The notes beneath the pieces are model-generated. The model was not told the origin of the DNA. It saw only the letters and a list, made by a program, of their open reading frames with translations, and ran no database searches. From contig CAVRAR010000015.1 of assembly GCA_963719005.1 (NCBI GenBank), positions 1 to 64,000 on the forward strand: a stretch of DNA of 64,000 nt, given 5' to 3'. The DNA comes from G963675935 sp963719005. Lineage in GTDB: Bacteria > Planctomycetota > Planctomycetia > Pirellulales > Thermoguttaceae. Below, piece by piece: positions 17,993 to 26,131 of the stretch. The position numbers and the translations under genes were made by a program. Each line of letters opens with the position of its first letter. Positions within the stretch are counted from its first letter, which is position 1.

Positions 17993-19401
17993 CAGCTCTT
18001 TTCCCCCGAATCGCCGAAACGCTCATAGCGCAAGGCCGGAACGTACCGCGCCGCTTCCTCCAAAACGTCGGCGAAGTGGCCGTAAGAACAGGAGCAGTGA
18101 TGAATGTAAGGGCCGCGGACGAGTTGCCGCTCCCAGGCCGGCCAGTTGTCGACCTCCATCCAGGTGTAGAATTCTTGCGTGTAGGGGCCGGCGACCGTGC
18201 GCCCTTCGCCGCAGCCGAGGCGGTAACCGTCGCCGTCGCCGGCAAAACGGCAGAACGTAAGCGGTCCGTCCTTGAGCTTGAAGTGCATCCCACCGGTGGG
18301 CAAATCCTTGAGTATCCACGGCAAGTCGACCTTCACCCGGCTGTTCGCAACGCGCAGACTCAGCGGCGCGTGACCATGCCACAGCAGAACTGCATTGTCG
18401 TTCTCGGGATGCCGGATCGTGGGCTCGGGAAGGAACGACGGCTCGCCGCCGGGACTGGCCGCCTCGACCAATACCGAGCTGACGGCCCCGTGCAGGTCCG
18501 ATTCGGGAGCCACCGGATAGCCCGCGTCTTCGACCAGGCTGCAACCGAAATTCAGAAAGGAATGAAACTCGTTCGGAATAGAACTGAATGTCTGGAAACA
18601 GAATCCATCCAGGTCGTTCTGCCGGGCGGCGTCCAGCATCACGTCCCGCAACGAGAAGTTGTGCAGGATATCGTCCTCGTCCTTGTAGTGGTTGAAACAA
18701 ATCCACTTCTGGAACTCCACCAGTTCCTTGCGGTAGGCGGCGCGGTCGGATTCAGTTCGCTTCCGGACGGTTCGGCACAAGTCGGCCAGGTCAATCGGCA
18801 CGACCTGGATGCCGAACCGCTGCAACAAGTCGGCCTCGTTGGTGATGGTCGACCAGAAGAAGTCGATCCGCTGTCCGATCTGGCCGATCTTCATCGCCCG
18901 GAGCCTTTTGACCACTCGGGCGGCACGGACGAAACGGTCGACGCCACGCCGGAACTCCTCGTCTTCCACACGGCAATTGTCGATGTAGCTGAAGCGGACC
19001 CGCAGAGTGTAAAGCACTCCGCTGGTGGCCAGCGTGCCGCAGAGCGAGTCGCGCAACCGGCTGCCGTCGGGCAACGGCGCCTCGTCGCGCGGCGCCCACA
19101 ACAGCGTGGGCACGCCGCACTGCTTGGCGATCATCCCGGCCGCCCCCTCCGTGCCGAAATTGCAGTGCGGGATGAACAGCGCGTCGATCCCTTGCTGCCG
19201 GAAGAACCGCACCGCCGGCTCCACGTGCTTCTGATCGCGTACCATGCCATCCGGCAGCACGCCCTCCAGGTCCACGCAATGGACCTTCCACTCATCCAAT
19301 TTCGCGCGGACCAATCCCTTCAACCGCATCGCATCTTCGTGCGAGAAGACGAATTTCCCGATGGGACAAAAGCCGATCAACGGTTCGATTTGAATGGGCA
19401 T
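17992..19401 (-). CDS. L-fucose/L-arabinose isomerase-like protein
   Basis: The protein (469 residues) has the layout of the fucose-isomerase family: an N-terminal domain starting IEPLIGFCPIGKFVFSHEDA, a middle domain with ALFIPHCNFGTEGAAGMIAK, and a C-terminal domain with GGMHFKLKDGPLTFCRFAGD and HHCSCSYGHFADVLEEAA. The family converts aldoses to ketoses with a divalent metal. Acidic residues such as those in ESDLHGAVSS fit the metal site. It precedes the URO-D-like gene and probably feeds the FGGY kinase. The specific sugar is not determined. Confidence 0.7.
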   Translation of the reverse strand: MPIQIEPLIGFCPIGKFVFSHEDAMRLKGLVRAKLDEWKVHCVDLEGVLPDGMVRDQKHVEPAVRFFRQQGIDALFIPHCNFGTEGAAGMIAKQCGVPTLLWAPRDEAPLPDGSRLRDSLCGTLATSGVLYTLRVRFSYIDNCRVEDEEFRRGVDRFVRAARVVKRLRAMKIGQIGQRIDFFWSTITNEADLLQRFGIQVVPIDLADLCRTVRKRTESDRAAYRKELVEFQKWICFNHYKDEDDILHNFSLRDVMLDAARQNDLDGFCFQTFSSIPNEFHSFLNFGCSLVEDAGYPVAPESDLHGAVSSVLVEAASPGGEPSFLPEPTIRHPENDNAVLLWHGHAPLSLRVANSRVKVDLPWILKDLPTGGMHFKLKDGPLTFCRFAGDGDGYRLGCGEGRTVAGPYTQEFYTWMEVDNWPAWERQLVRGPYIHHCSCSYGHFADVLEEAARYVPALRYERFGDSGEKS

Positions 19402-19530
19402 CGTTCGCCAGCCTGACTCTTTCTTTCTGGAAGTGCGCAGGCGCCGACCTGTGGCGCTGCAATCTTGAGCGCAGTTTGCAGTATACCAAGGCGCCTAGCG
19501 AGCCGCACTTACGCAATCGCGTGAAACTTT

Positions 19531-19650
19531 TGTGGAATCGGCCGGAAGGGAAAAAGGGGACAGGTCCAATTTGTGCGAAGCACCCGCCGGGCCGTTCCGG
19601 CAAATTGGACCTGTCCCCTTTTTCCCTCTTGTGTGGAATCAGCCGGAAGG
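19531..19650. repeat. Hairpin with AAAGGGGACAG core flanked by 19-bp direct repeats
   Basis: The arms (19548-19573 and 19601-19626) are perfectly complementary over 26 bp, beginning GGGAAAAAGGGGACAGGTCC. Outside them the sequence TGTGGAATCRGCCGGAAGG occurs at 19531-19549 and again at 19632-19650 with one difference, in direct orientation. The hairpin lies between the M15 peptidase and isomerase genes. It shares the AAAGGGGACAG core with repeats at 30882-30927 and 47324-47372. Confidence 0.75.
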
Positions 19651-19674
19651 AAGAGGCGGGCAACGCCTGGGACG

Positions 19675-20562
19675 CTAGCCTGCTGCCGGAAAGAACGGAT
19701 CGGACTGCGGCGAACAACGGTCCAGCGCCGCTTGAATTTGAACCTGGATTTCTTCCAGCGAGTTCAGCGGCGCCTGCGGGGCTTCCAGCGGCGTGACTCT
19801 TCCGGATTCCACGTCAAGATCGACGGGACCATAGCGAATGGGCCGACCAATACGGCGGGCGCACTCTTCGAACACGTCGCCGCTACTGTAGTGCCAGAAC
19901 TCATAAGGGTACTCCACGAAACCGCTTTCCCGCATGATCGCGGTGATTTCCTGACGGTTGCGCCTCGCCTGCGGACTGACGAACGGCGAGTTCATGGGAG
20001 TGCGTTCAGACATTTCCAAATACAGCCCACCGCGGTCAACCTCCGCGGCAGTGGCGCGATCAACCACGGAGATGTCGATGGCGGCGCCCGACATGTGCGT
20101 GCCCGTCTTGGGAATCTGAGCCACAAGGGTGAGCAGGCGTTTGAACAGGAAGGCGGGGTCGGGCGTCCGGCCGCCAAGTTCCCAGACCACCTTGCGCAGG
20201 ATCACGTCGAACAACGATGGCATTAGGCCGACATCTTTCTGCATGGCTCGAGTTCGGTAGCCGTCTTCCACCCGCATGATCCAGCCGCGCTGGTTCAATC
20301 GGCGGGCAGCGTCTATAAAATCGGCGATCTGACCATCGCGAAGGACGAAGATGCGCGGCAAGCCGTGGACGTGCGGACGCGCAGAAAAGACAACCTCTAC
20401 GCCCGCTTCTCGCGCCGAGCCGGGCAACGACACCAGCCGCTCGCCGCATTCGGCCACGGGGAAAGCGGCCGCCCTCATCATGAAGGCGTGGGCTTCGTCC
20501 AATTGGTTGGTCCAGTAATCTCGTCTAGCCGTTTCTTCATCGTGATTCATGGCGGCGATCAT
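19675..20562 (-). CDS. M15-family D-Ala-D-Ala dipeptidase-like peptidase
   Basis: The product (about 295 residues) carries the M15/VanX zinc signatures TGTHMSGAAIDISVVD (SxHxxGxAxD) and YPYEFWHYSSGD (the ExxH ligand). There is no signal peptide, so action in the cytoplasm or release by lysis is likely. Its ATG at 20562 overlaps the stop of the XylR-like regulator gene as ATGA, so the two are co-expressed. A link between muropeptide or dipeptide cleavage and the sugar locus is not obvious. Confidence 0.8.
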   Translation of the reverse strand: MIAAMNHDEETARRDYWTNQLDEAHAFMMRAAAFPVAECGERLVSLPGSAREAGVEVVFSARPHVHGLPRIFVLRDGQIADFIDAARRLNQRGWIMRVEDGYRTRAMQKDVGLMPSLFDVILRKVVWELGGRTPDPAFLFKRLLTLVAQIPKTGTHMSGAAIDISVVDRATAAEVDRGGLYLEMSERTPMNSPFVSPQARRNRQEITAIMRESGFVEYPYEFWHYSSGDVFEECARRIGRPIRYGPVDLDVESGRVTPLEAPQAPLNSLEEIQVQIQAALDRCSPQSDPFFPAAG

Positions 20563-21722
20563 ATTCTCACGTGCTTGCGGTATTCTGCCGGCGTCCAACC
20601 GGTGTTCTGATGGAAGATGGTGGTCATGTAGTGAATGTGGGCGAATCCAGCGAGAGCGGCAATCTGCTTGATCGGCAGATCGGTGGTGGCCAACAGGGAG
20701 CGGACGCGATCGATTTGCAGGCGTTGGATTTCGTTGTGCATCGTGCGGCCCGTCACTGCCTTGAACTTCGTCTCGATCGTCGAACGCGAGACCCCGACGG
20801 CCGCCACCACGTCGGCGATTCGGATCGGCCGGCAACTGTTTTCGTGAATGAAGGCCATGGCAGTGGCCACCTCGGGGTCGGCGATCGCCAGAATATCGGT
20901 GGATCGCCGCGTAACGACTTCTTTCGGCGGAACGAGCGTCTTCAACTTCTTCGCTTTCTTACCCGCCATCAGCCGGTCCAAGAGCGCCGCCGCTTGATAG
21001 CCGAGGTTCGCCGCGCCGTGTTCGATGCTGCTAAGCGGCGGGTCGGTCAACTCGCAGATCACCTCGTCGTTGTCGACGCCCAGCACGGCGACGTCCTCGG
21101 GCACGCGCAGACCGATCGCCCGACATGCTTCCAACACGTGGCGAGCCCGGGCGTCGTTTGCCGCCATCAGCCCTACCGGCTTCTCCAGCGATTCCAGCCA
21201 CATCGTCAACTCATGTTGCACATTGATCCATTTCCGCACGGTCGTGCGGTGCCCGGCGTGGATCGCGCATGGCAGCCCTTGCTCCTCCGCATACTGTTGG
21301 AAGCCGGCAGCTCGCTCGGCCGACCAGGGACTCCAAGGGGCGGAAGGAAAGCCGCAGAAGGCCAGCCGAGTGAAGCCGCGCTCGATCAAGTGTTGGGCCC
21401 CGAGCCGCCCGATTGCCAGATCGTCGGTGTCGAAAGATGGAATTCGCCAGGCCGGATCGTAGCAAGGGCCCCGCCCTTCGATTCCAACCATCGGCAGCCG
21501 CGGCTTGCGGGCCGCTTTAGCCAGGCTCCGAATCCAAAACGACAGGATGATCCCGTCGCCCTCCCAATGATTCAGATCGGGAAGCTTATAGAGTGGTTCC
21601 TCTTCGATGTACAGACTCCAGTTGCCGATTTCATGTACGTAGGCGCCGATCCCACGAAGAATCTTCCGGTGATAGGCCTTCTGCGACGCGACGATCACAG
21701 CGACCTGCCGCTGCCTGGACAT
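20559..21722 (-). CDS. XylR-like regulator: LacI-type sensor fused to AraC HTH
   Basis: The protein (387 residues) has an N-terminal periplasmic-binding-like sugar sensor (about 5-270; IVASQKAYHRKILRGIGAYV, HLIERGFTRLAFCGFP, DVAVLGVDNDEVICELTDPP). A C-terminal AraC-type double HTH follows (about 285-385; IADVVAAVGVSRSTIETKFK, IAALAGFAHIHYMTTIFHQN). This arrangement is that of the xylose operon regulator XylR. The start at 21722 has GGAG 8 bases upstream. As the first gene of the minus-strand carbohydrate locus it most likely controls the enzymes downstream in response to a sugar. Confidence 0.88.
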   Translation of the reverse strand: MSRQRQVAVIVASQKAYHRKILRGIGAYVHEIGNWSLYIEEEPLYKLPDLNHWEGDGIILSFWIRSLAKAARKPRLPMVGIEGRGPCYDPAWRIPSFDTDDLAIGRLGAQHLIERGFTRLAFCGFPSAPWSPWSAERAAGFQQYAEEQGLPCAIHAGHRTTVRKWINVQHELTMWLESLEKPVGLMAANDARARHVLEACRAIGLRVPEDVAVLGVDNDEVICELTDPPLSSIEHGAANLGYQAAALLDRLMAGKKAKKLKTLVPPKEVVTRRSTDILAIADPEVATAMAFIHENSCRPIRIADVVAAVGVSRSTIETKFKAVTGRTMHNEIQRLQIDRVRSLLATTDLPIKQIAALAGFAHIHYMTTIFHQNTGWTPAEYRKHVRI

Positions 21723-22490
21723 CAGAACTTCTCCTGCAAGAGATCCGAAAACGTTTGCAGGGCGAGGGGGACAGAGGCGGGTGTCACAAAAAGTCCTGCA
21801 AGTCGTCGAACGCTTTTCCGACAACCTCCTCGGTCCTCTTCCACAACATGTCACTCTGTCATTTTGTTATACATAATGATCTCCGTCAATGTTCCCTCGG
21901 TCGCTTCTTGCTGCAAAGACACGGTCTCTTCGGAAAAACGCAGCCGTGCCAATGTGTTCGCCAATTCCAGCCAACAATTCCAGGGAACACAATTCCATAA
22001 ATAATAGAGCAATTCCAGGGAGCAATTCGCAAAGCAATTCCAGACCGGGTAGCCTCGGGCGGGCAACCGCCCGAGGCCACCCGGTCCGGAATTTCCCCCG
22101 GAATTTCCCGGTAAACATTCGCCCAACCCGTCAAATTTCCTACCCAAGTTCACCAAAGTGAATTCATAGTTCGTCGTAACTTGCTTCCAACAAAGTGATT
22201 GCTACGAAGTTTCCCAAATTGCCCAACGGGTTGGACGAATATTTATCGTTCCCACATCGCCGGAATGTTTCCAAAACGAAAAGGGGAGTGAAAAACAGAA
22301 AAAACTCCTCGCGATGCGACCGCCCCCATCGCGGGTCCACCTCCGGCAACACGCACACTCGGAATGCTCCGTGATGGAGCAAAAAACTGGCCTTTTCCAC
22401 CCGGCTTGTTTTTGGTATGAACCGCACCCGCTTGTTTCGCCGCAAGGCGCCTTTTCACTCGCATGTACCCCCTTCAGATGGGGAATCGCC
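21723..22490. other. Divergent intergenic region with AATTCC repeats and large hairpin
   Basis: This region separates the XylR-like regulator from the DUF11 gene. No conserved coding region is seen. From about 21960 to 22045 the word CAATTCC occurs five times at irregular spacing, once more as CAATTCG, and GGAATTTCCC occurs twice beyond the hairpin at 22034-22096. The part from 22140 to 22320 is poorer in GC than the surroundings. The regulator and its promoter should be controlled from here, but no single operator could be defined. Confidence 0.45.
22034..22096. repeat. Strong imperfect hairpin upstream of the XylR-like gene
   Basis: The left arm from 22034 (GCAATTCCAGACCGGGTAGC, then CTCGGGCG) pairs with the right arm ending at 22096 over about 28 positions with a few mismatches and a six-base loop. 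The outer ends of the arms are the AATTCC/GGAATT words that also recur alone on both sides. Confidence 0.7.
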
Positions 22491-24528
22491 ATGAAAGTCC
22501 TCCTCGTCAGGCTCGGTGTATTGGGAACCGTGGTTGCCCTGGGGTGGATCACGATTGCGAACGCCCAACGCGATAGCGAGGGCGGGAATCCGCTTCGTGC
22601 TCCGGCGGCGACGTCGGACGACTCGACAGGGACGGCCAACGAGCCGGCCCCTAGCCGGCCGCCGGCCGCCGATCCGTTCGGCCTTCAAACCCGACATGTA
22701 CCGCAGCCGGCCGCTGGTTCTTCCGACGCTGGCGACACAATCCCCAACGCGGCCTCAGCCGGATTACCGCCTCTGAAGGAACCGACCCCGGCGCGATCGC
22801 GATATGGGCAGCGTCCAGACGTTTCAGCGTCGCCGACAGGGCCGGCGTTGACCTCCGCCAATTCCGGTCGGCCGGCCGATGATCGCTTTGCCCGGTCAGC
22901 GCCTCGCGATGGCACGGCAAATCGCGTCGGCAGCCGATATGGCGATCCACCGTCAGCCACGACCCTGCCCGCCGTCTCGTCGGCCGGAACGCAGGAGCCG
23001 CCGCGTCTTCTTCGCGCCGATCCGTCGGCGATCCCAGCCAACCCGATGTTGGACGCGGCGCCGAAACGCGACAGTTTTGCAGGCCCGGCCAGCAATCGCG
23101 TCGCAGAGGCTCCCGTCGAGGGGGAGGGCGTTGGTCAGCCGGGCGATGCACAACTTGAAGGCGTACAAAGTCCGCAGTTGGCGATCCAGAAGTTTGCCCC
23201 GAAGGAAGTCCAAATGGGCAAGCCGGCCACGTTCCGCGTCACGGTACGCAATACCGGCACGATTCCCGCATGTGAGGTTGAAGTCTGCGACCAGGTGCCG
23301 CGCGGCGCCCGGTTGGTTGCCACCATGCCTCAGGCCAAGCGCGGCGTGCGCGGCGAGTTGGTGTGGACGTTGGGAACCATCAAGCCCGGCGAGGAGACGA
23401 AAGTCGAGATGCAGGTGGTGCCGACCGCCGAGGGCGAGATCGGCAGCGTGGCCACGGTCCACTTCGGCGCCGACGCCTCTGCCCGCAGCATCGTTACCCG
23501 GCCGCAATTGCTCGTCGAGACCAAGGCCCCGGGTCAGGTGATGATCGGCGAGCAGCGTGACGATGTCGATTACGGTGTCCAACCCCGGCACGGGCATCGC
23601 CACGGGCGTGGTTCTGTTGGAGCGGATTCCGCCCGGATTGCAGCATCCCGCCGGCGCGGAGTTGGAGTATCAAGTGGGCGACCTGAAGCCCGGCGAAAGC
23701 CGCAAGCTCGATCTGCCGTTGGTGGCTGCTCGACCCGGTGTCGCCGCCAATCTGCTCAGCGCCCACGGCGACGGTGACCTTCATGCCGAAAATGAATGCA
23801 AGTTGGAAGTGCTTGCACCGCAGTTGGACGTTGCCGTGGAAGGGCCAAAACGCCGCTACTTGGAGCGTCAAGCCACATACCAGTTCTCGGTCACGAATCC
23901 GGGCACTGCGGCGGCCAAGGGGGTCGATCTGGTGGCGCAATTGCCGGCGGGCTTGAAGTTCATGAAGGCCAACAATGCCGGCTACTATGAGGAAGCGACG
24001 CGAACGGTGCATTGGCGGCTCGAAGAACTGCCCGCCAACGAGACCGGGAGCGTCGAATTGGTGACAATGCCGATCGAACCCGGCCAACAAGCGTTGAAGC
24101 TGCGCGGCACCGCCGAAAAGGGGTTGATTGTCGAAAAGGAGCAGCCCGTCCTCGTCGAGGGCATCGCCGCGATCCTCTTCCAGGTTTCCGATTCGGCCGA
24201 TCCGGTCGAGGTGGGCGGCGAAACGACCTACGAGGTTCACGTGGTCAATCAGGGGTCGAAAGCGTCGGCCAACGTGCGGCTGGCAATCGACCTGCCGCCG
24301 GAGCTAAAACCGGTGGCGGCGGAAGGGCCGACGCGGCACTTGCTCGAAGGCACTCGAATCACCTTCGACGGCCTCTCTCAGTTGCCGCCGAAAGCCGACA
24401 CGGTCTACCGCGTTCGCGTGAAGGCCCTGAAGCCCGGCGATCTCCGCGCCCGTTTCCAACTGTCGACCGACGACATGCGAACGCCGGTAACGAAGGAAGA
24501 GAGCACGCGGGTGTACGCGGACGAGTAG
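22491..24528 (+). CDS. Secreted DUF11-repeat protein (frameshifted)
   Basis: The protein starts with a Sec signal (MKVLLVRLGVLGTVVALGWI). A Pro/Ala/Ser-rich low-complexity region follows to about residue 220. The rest is several DUF11-type immunoglobulin-like repeats: FRVTVRNTGTIPACEVEVCD, ITVSNPGTGIATGVVLLERI, FSVTNPGTAAAKGVDLVAQL and YEVHVVNQGSKASANVRLAI. The frame breaks at 23553-23556, where one extra base splits EQ from VTMSITVSNPG. Such proteins are common at the surface of planctomycetes and probably structural or adhesive. The start at 22491 is the one directly before the signal peptide. Confidence 0.8.
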
Positions 24529-24545
24529 CCGGCGACGGCCACAGA

Positions 24546-24611
24546 GTGGGGCAGACATTCTTGTCTGCCAGGGAAGACGCAACACTTGGCAGACAAGAAT
24601 GTTTGCCCCAC
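24546..24611. repeat. GTGGGGCAGACATTC hairpin, family A copy 1
   Basis: Left arm GTGGGGCAGACATTCTTGTC (24546-24569) pairs with the right arm at 24588-24611 with one mismatch in 24. It lies 18 bases after the DUF11 gene. Other copies are at 31779, 41981 and 48364. Confidence 0.85.
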
Positions 24612-24645
24612 CGGAGACACTCTTACCGCATCTCGCCGCACGCCG

Positions 24646-24906
24646 TCACGCAATCTTGCGCATTTTCAGCAGATCTCCCAGTTCCCGCGTCATGGGGAAG
24701 GTCGCGGCTGCCGGCTCGTGCCGCAGGACCGCGACCACTTGGCCAAGCTGCTCGTCGGGGCTGAGGTCGAGATCGAGGAAGAGGAACTTGCGGCCCTTCA
24801 GTTCGCAGCCGCCCCCACCGCATCCGGCGAAGAAGTCCTGCCGAATGGCGTAGCCCAACCGCTTCGCCAAATCGATCGCCTGATCGAGCAATTCGACCGT
24901 GTGCAT
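24646..24906 (-). CDS. Small conserved hypothetical protein
   Basis: The ORF of 86 residues starts MHTVELLDQAIDLAKRLGYA. It has a Gly-rich hinge FFAGCGGGGCELKGRKFLFL, followed by LDLSPDEQLGQVVAVLRHEP. The pattern looks like a compact alpha/beta protein that recurs in planctomycetes. No catalytic motif is seen and the function is unknown. GGAG lies 8 bases before the ATG at 24906; the longer ORF upstream lacks such a site and has poor codon use. Confidence 0.6.
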   Translation of the reverse strand: MHTVELLDQAIDLAKRLGYAIRQDFFAGCGGGGCELKGRKFLFLDLDLSPDEQLGQVVAVLRHEPAAATFPMTRELGDLLKMRKIA

Positions 24907-25141
24907 CCCAGCTTCTCCAGTCCGCCGTTCATCGGCGGCCGGATTATAGCCGCTTATTCTACAGTTGACGAGGCGAGTTCGACGATACGGGCAAGCGGGT
25001 AACCAGTTGACTGGTCTAGGGTTAAAGCACGCTGTTTCGGAAAGAGGGCAAGAAGGCAGGTCCTGGGATAGCCCGGTTGAGATGGTGCTCTGCGTGAACT
25101 TGTGTAACTCTCGGAACTTCAGCAAGAGCGGAGAGTGAGTC

Positions 25142-25987
25142 GTGACGAACGGTGGCAGCGACGAAAGTCTGAGTCTTCAGCAACAAGTCGAAGTGCTCAA
25201 GCAACAGCTTGGTCAGGCCCAACGGCTGACGGCCCTGGGCGAGCTGGTCAGCACGACGACGCACGAGTTCAACAACGTACTGATGACGATTCTCAACTAC
25301 GCGAAGATGGGCGCGCGGCACAAGGACGCCGCGACTCGCGACAAGTGCTTCGAGAAGATTCTGGCCTCGGCCAATCGTGCCGCGACGATCACCAACACCG
25401 TGCTCGGCATGGCCCGAAACCGCGCCGCCGGCCAGGAGCCCACCGATCTGGTGAAACTGGTCGACGACACGCTGCTGCTGTTGGAACGGGAGATGAACAA
25501 GTATCGGGTGACGGTCGAAAAGAGCTATCAGGCGATTCCGCCGGCGTTGGTCAACGGCAACCAGATTCAGCAAGTGCTTCTGAATCTGTTAATCAACGCC
25601 CGGCAGGCGATGCCCAACGGCGGCCGGCTCTGGATCAAGCTCTTGCACGACGCCGAGAGCAACATGATCGATCTGGTGGTGCGCGACAGCGGCTGCGGTA
25701 TTCCCGCCGACAAACTGCCGCGGATCTTCGAGTCGTTCTACACCACGAAGAAGGGCCCCGACGCCAGCGGCAAAGGCGGCACCGGCCTCGGGCTCTCCAT
25801 GTGCCGCGACATTCTCGAATCGCATCACGGGCGGATTCGCGTCGATAGCACGGTCGGCAAGGGCACGGCCTTTACGTTGAAACTGCCCGTCGCCGCCAAG
25901 ACCACTCCGCCGCAACGACCTGTGCCGATGCCGGCGATTATAACGCCCTCCAATGTGGCTGGGCAATCGACAGTAGGCAGAGGGTAA
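25142..25987 (+). CDS. Soluble sensor histidine kinase
   Basis: The product (281 residues) is a cytoplasmic kinase with a short N-terminal coiled coil (residues 10-30) and no sensor domain. His41 in STTTHEFNNVLMTILNY is the phosphorylation site. The ATPase part shows the N box (VLLNLLINARQAM, about 145-157), G1 (VRDSGCGIPAD), the F box (IFESFYTTKKG) and G2 (GKGGTGLGLSMC). No response regulator is adjacent. The start is GTG at 25142. The next gene follows after 144 bases on the same strand. Confidence 0.88.
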   Translation: MTNGGSDESLSLQQQVEVLKQQLGQAQRLTALGELVSTTTHEFNNVLMTILNYAKMGARHKDAATRDKCFEKILASANRAATITNTVLGMARNRAAGQEPTDLVKLVDDTLLLLEREMNKYRVTVEKSYQAIPPALVNGNQIQQVLLNLLINARQAMPNGGRLWIKLLHDAESNMIDLVVRDSGCGIPADKLPRIFESFYTTKKGPDASGKGGTGLGLSMCRDILESHHGRIRVDSTVGKGTAFTLKLPVAAKTTPPQRPVPMPAIITPSNVAGQSTVGRG

Positions 25988-26131
25988 TCGGCTTTTCTTG
26001 GGGGGCATCCTCGCGAACATCTTGTTTCTCAGGCGCCCGACCGGTGAATGATCGCGGCAAGGCCGTCGTTCACGCAGGGATTCGAACATCAATTCGAACA
26101 AATTCGTCGAGGAGGGCAAACTGAAGAAACC

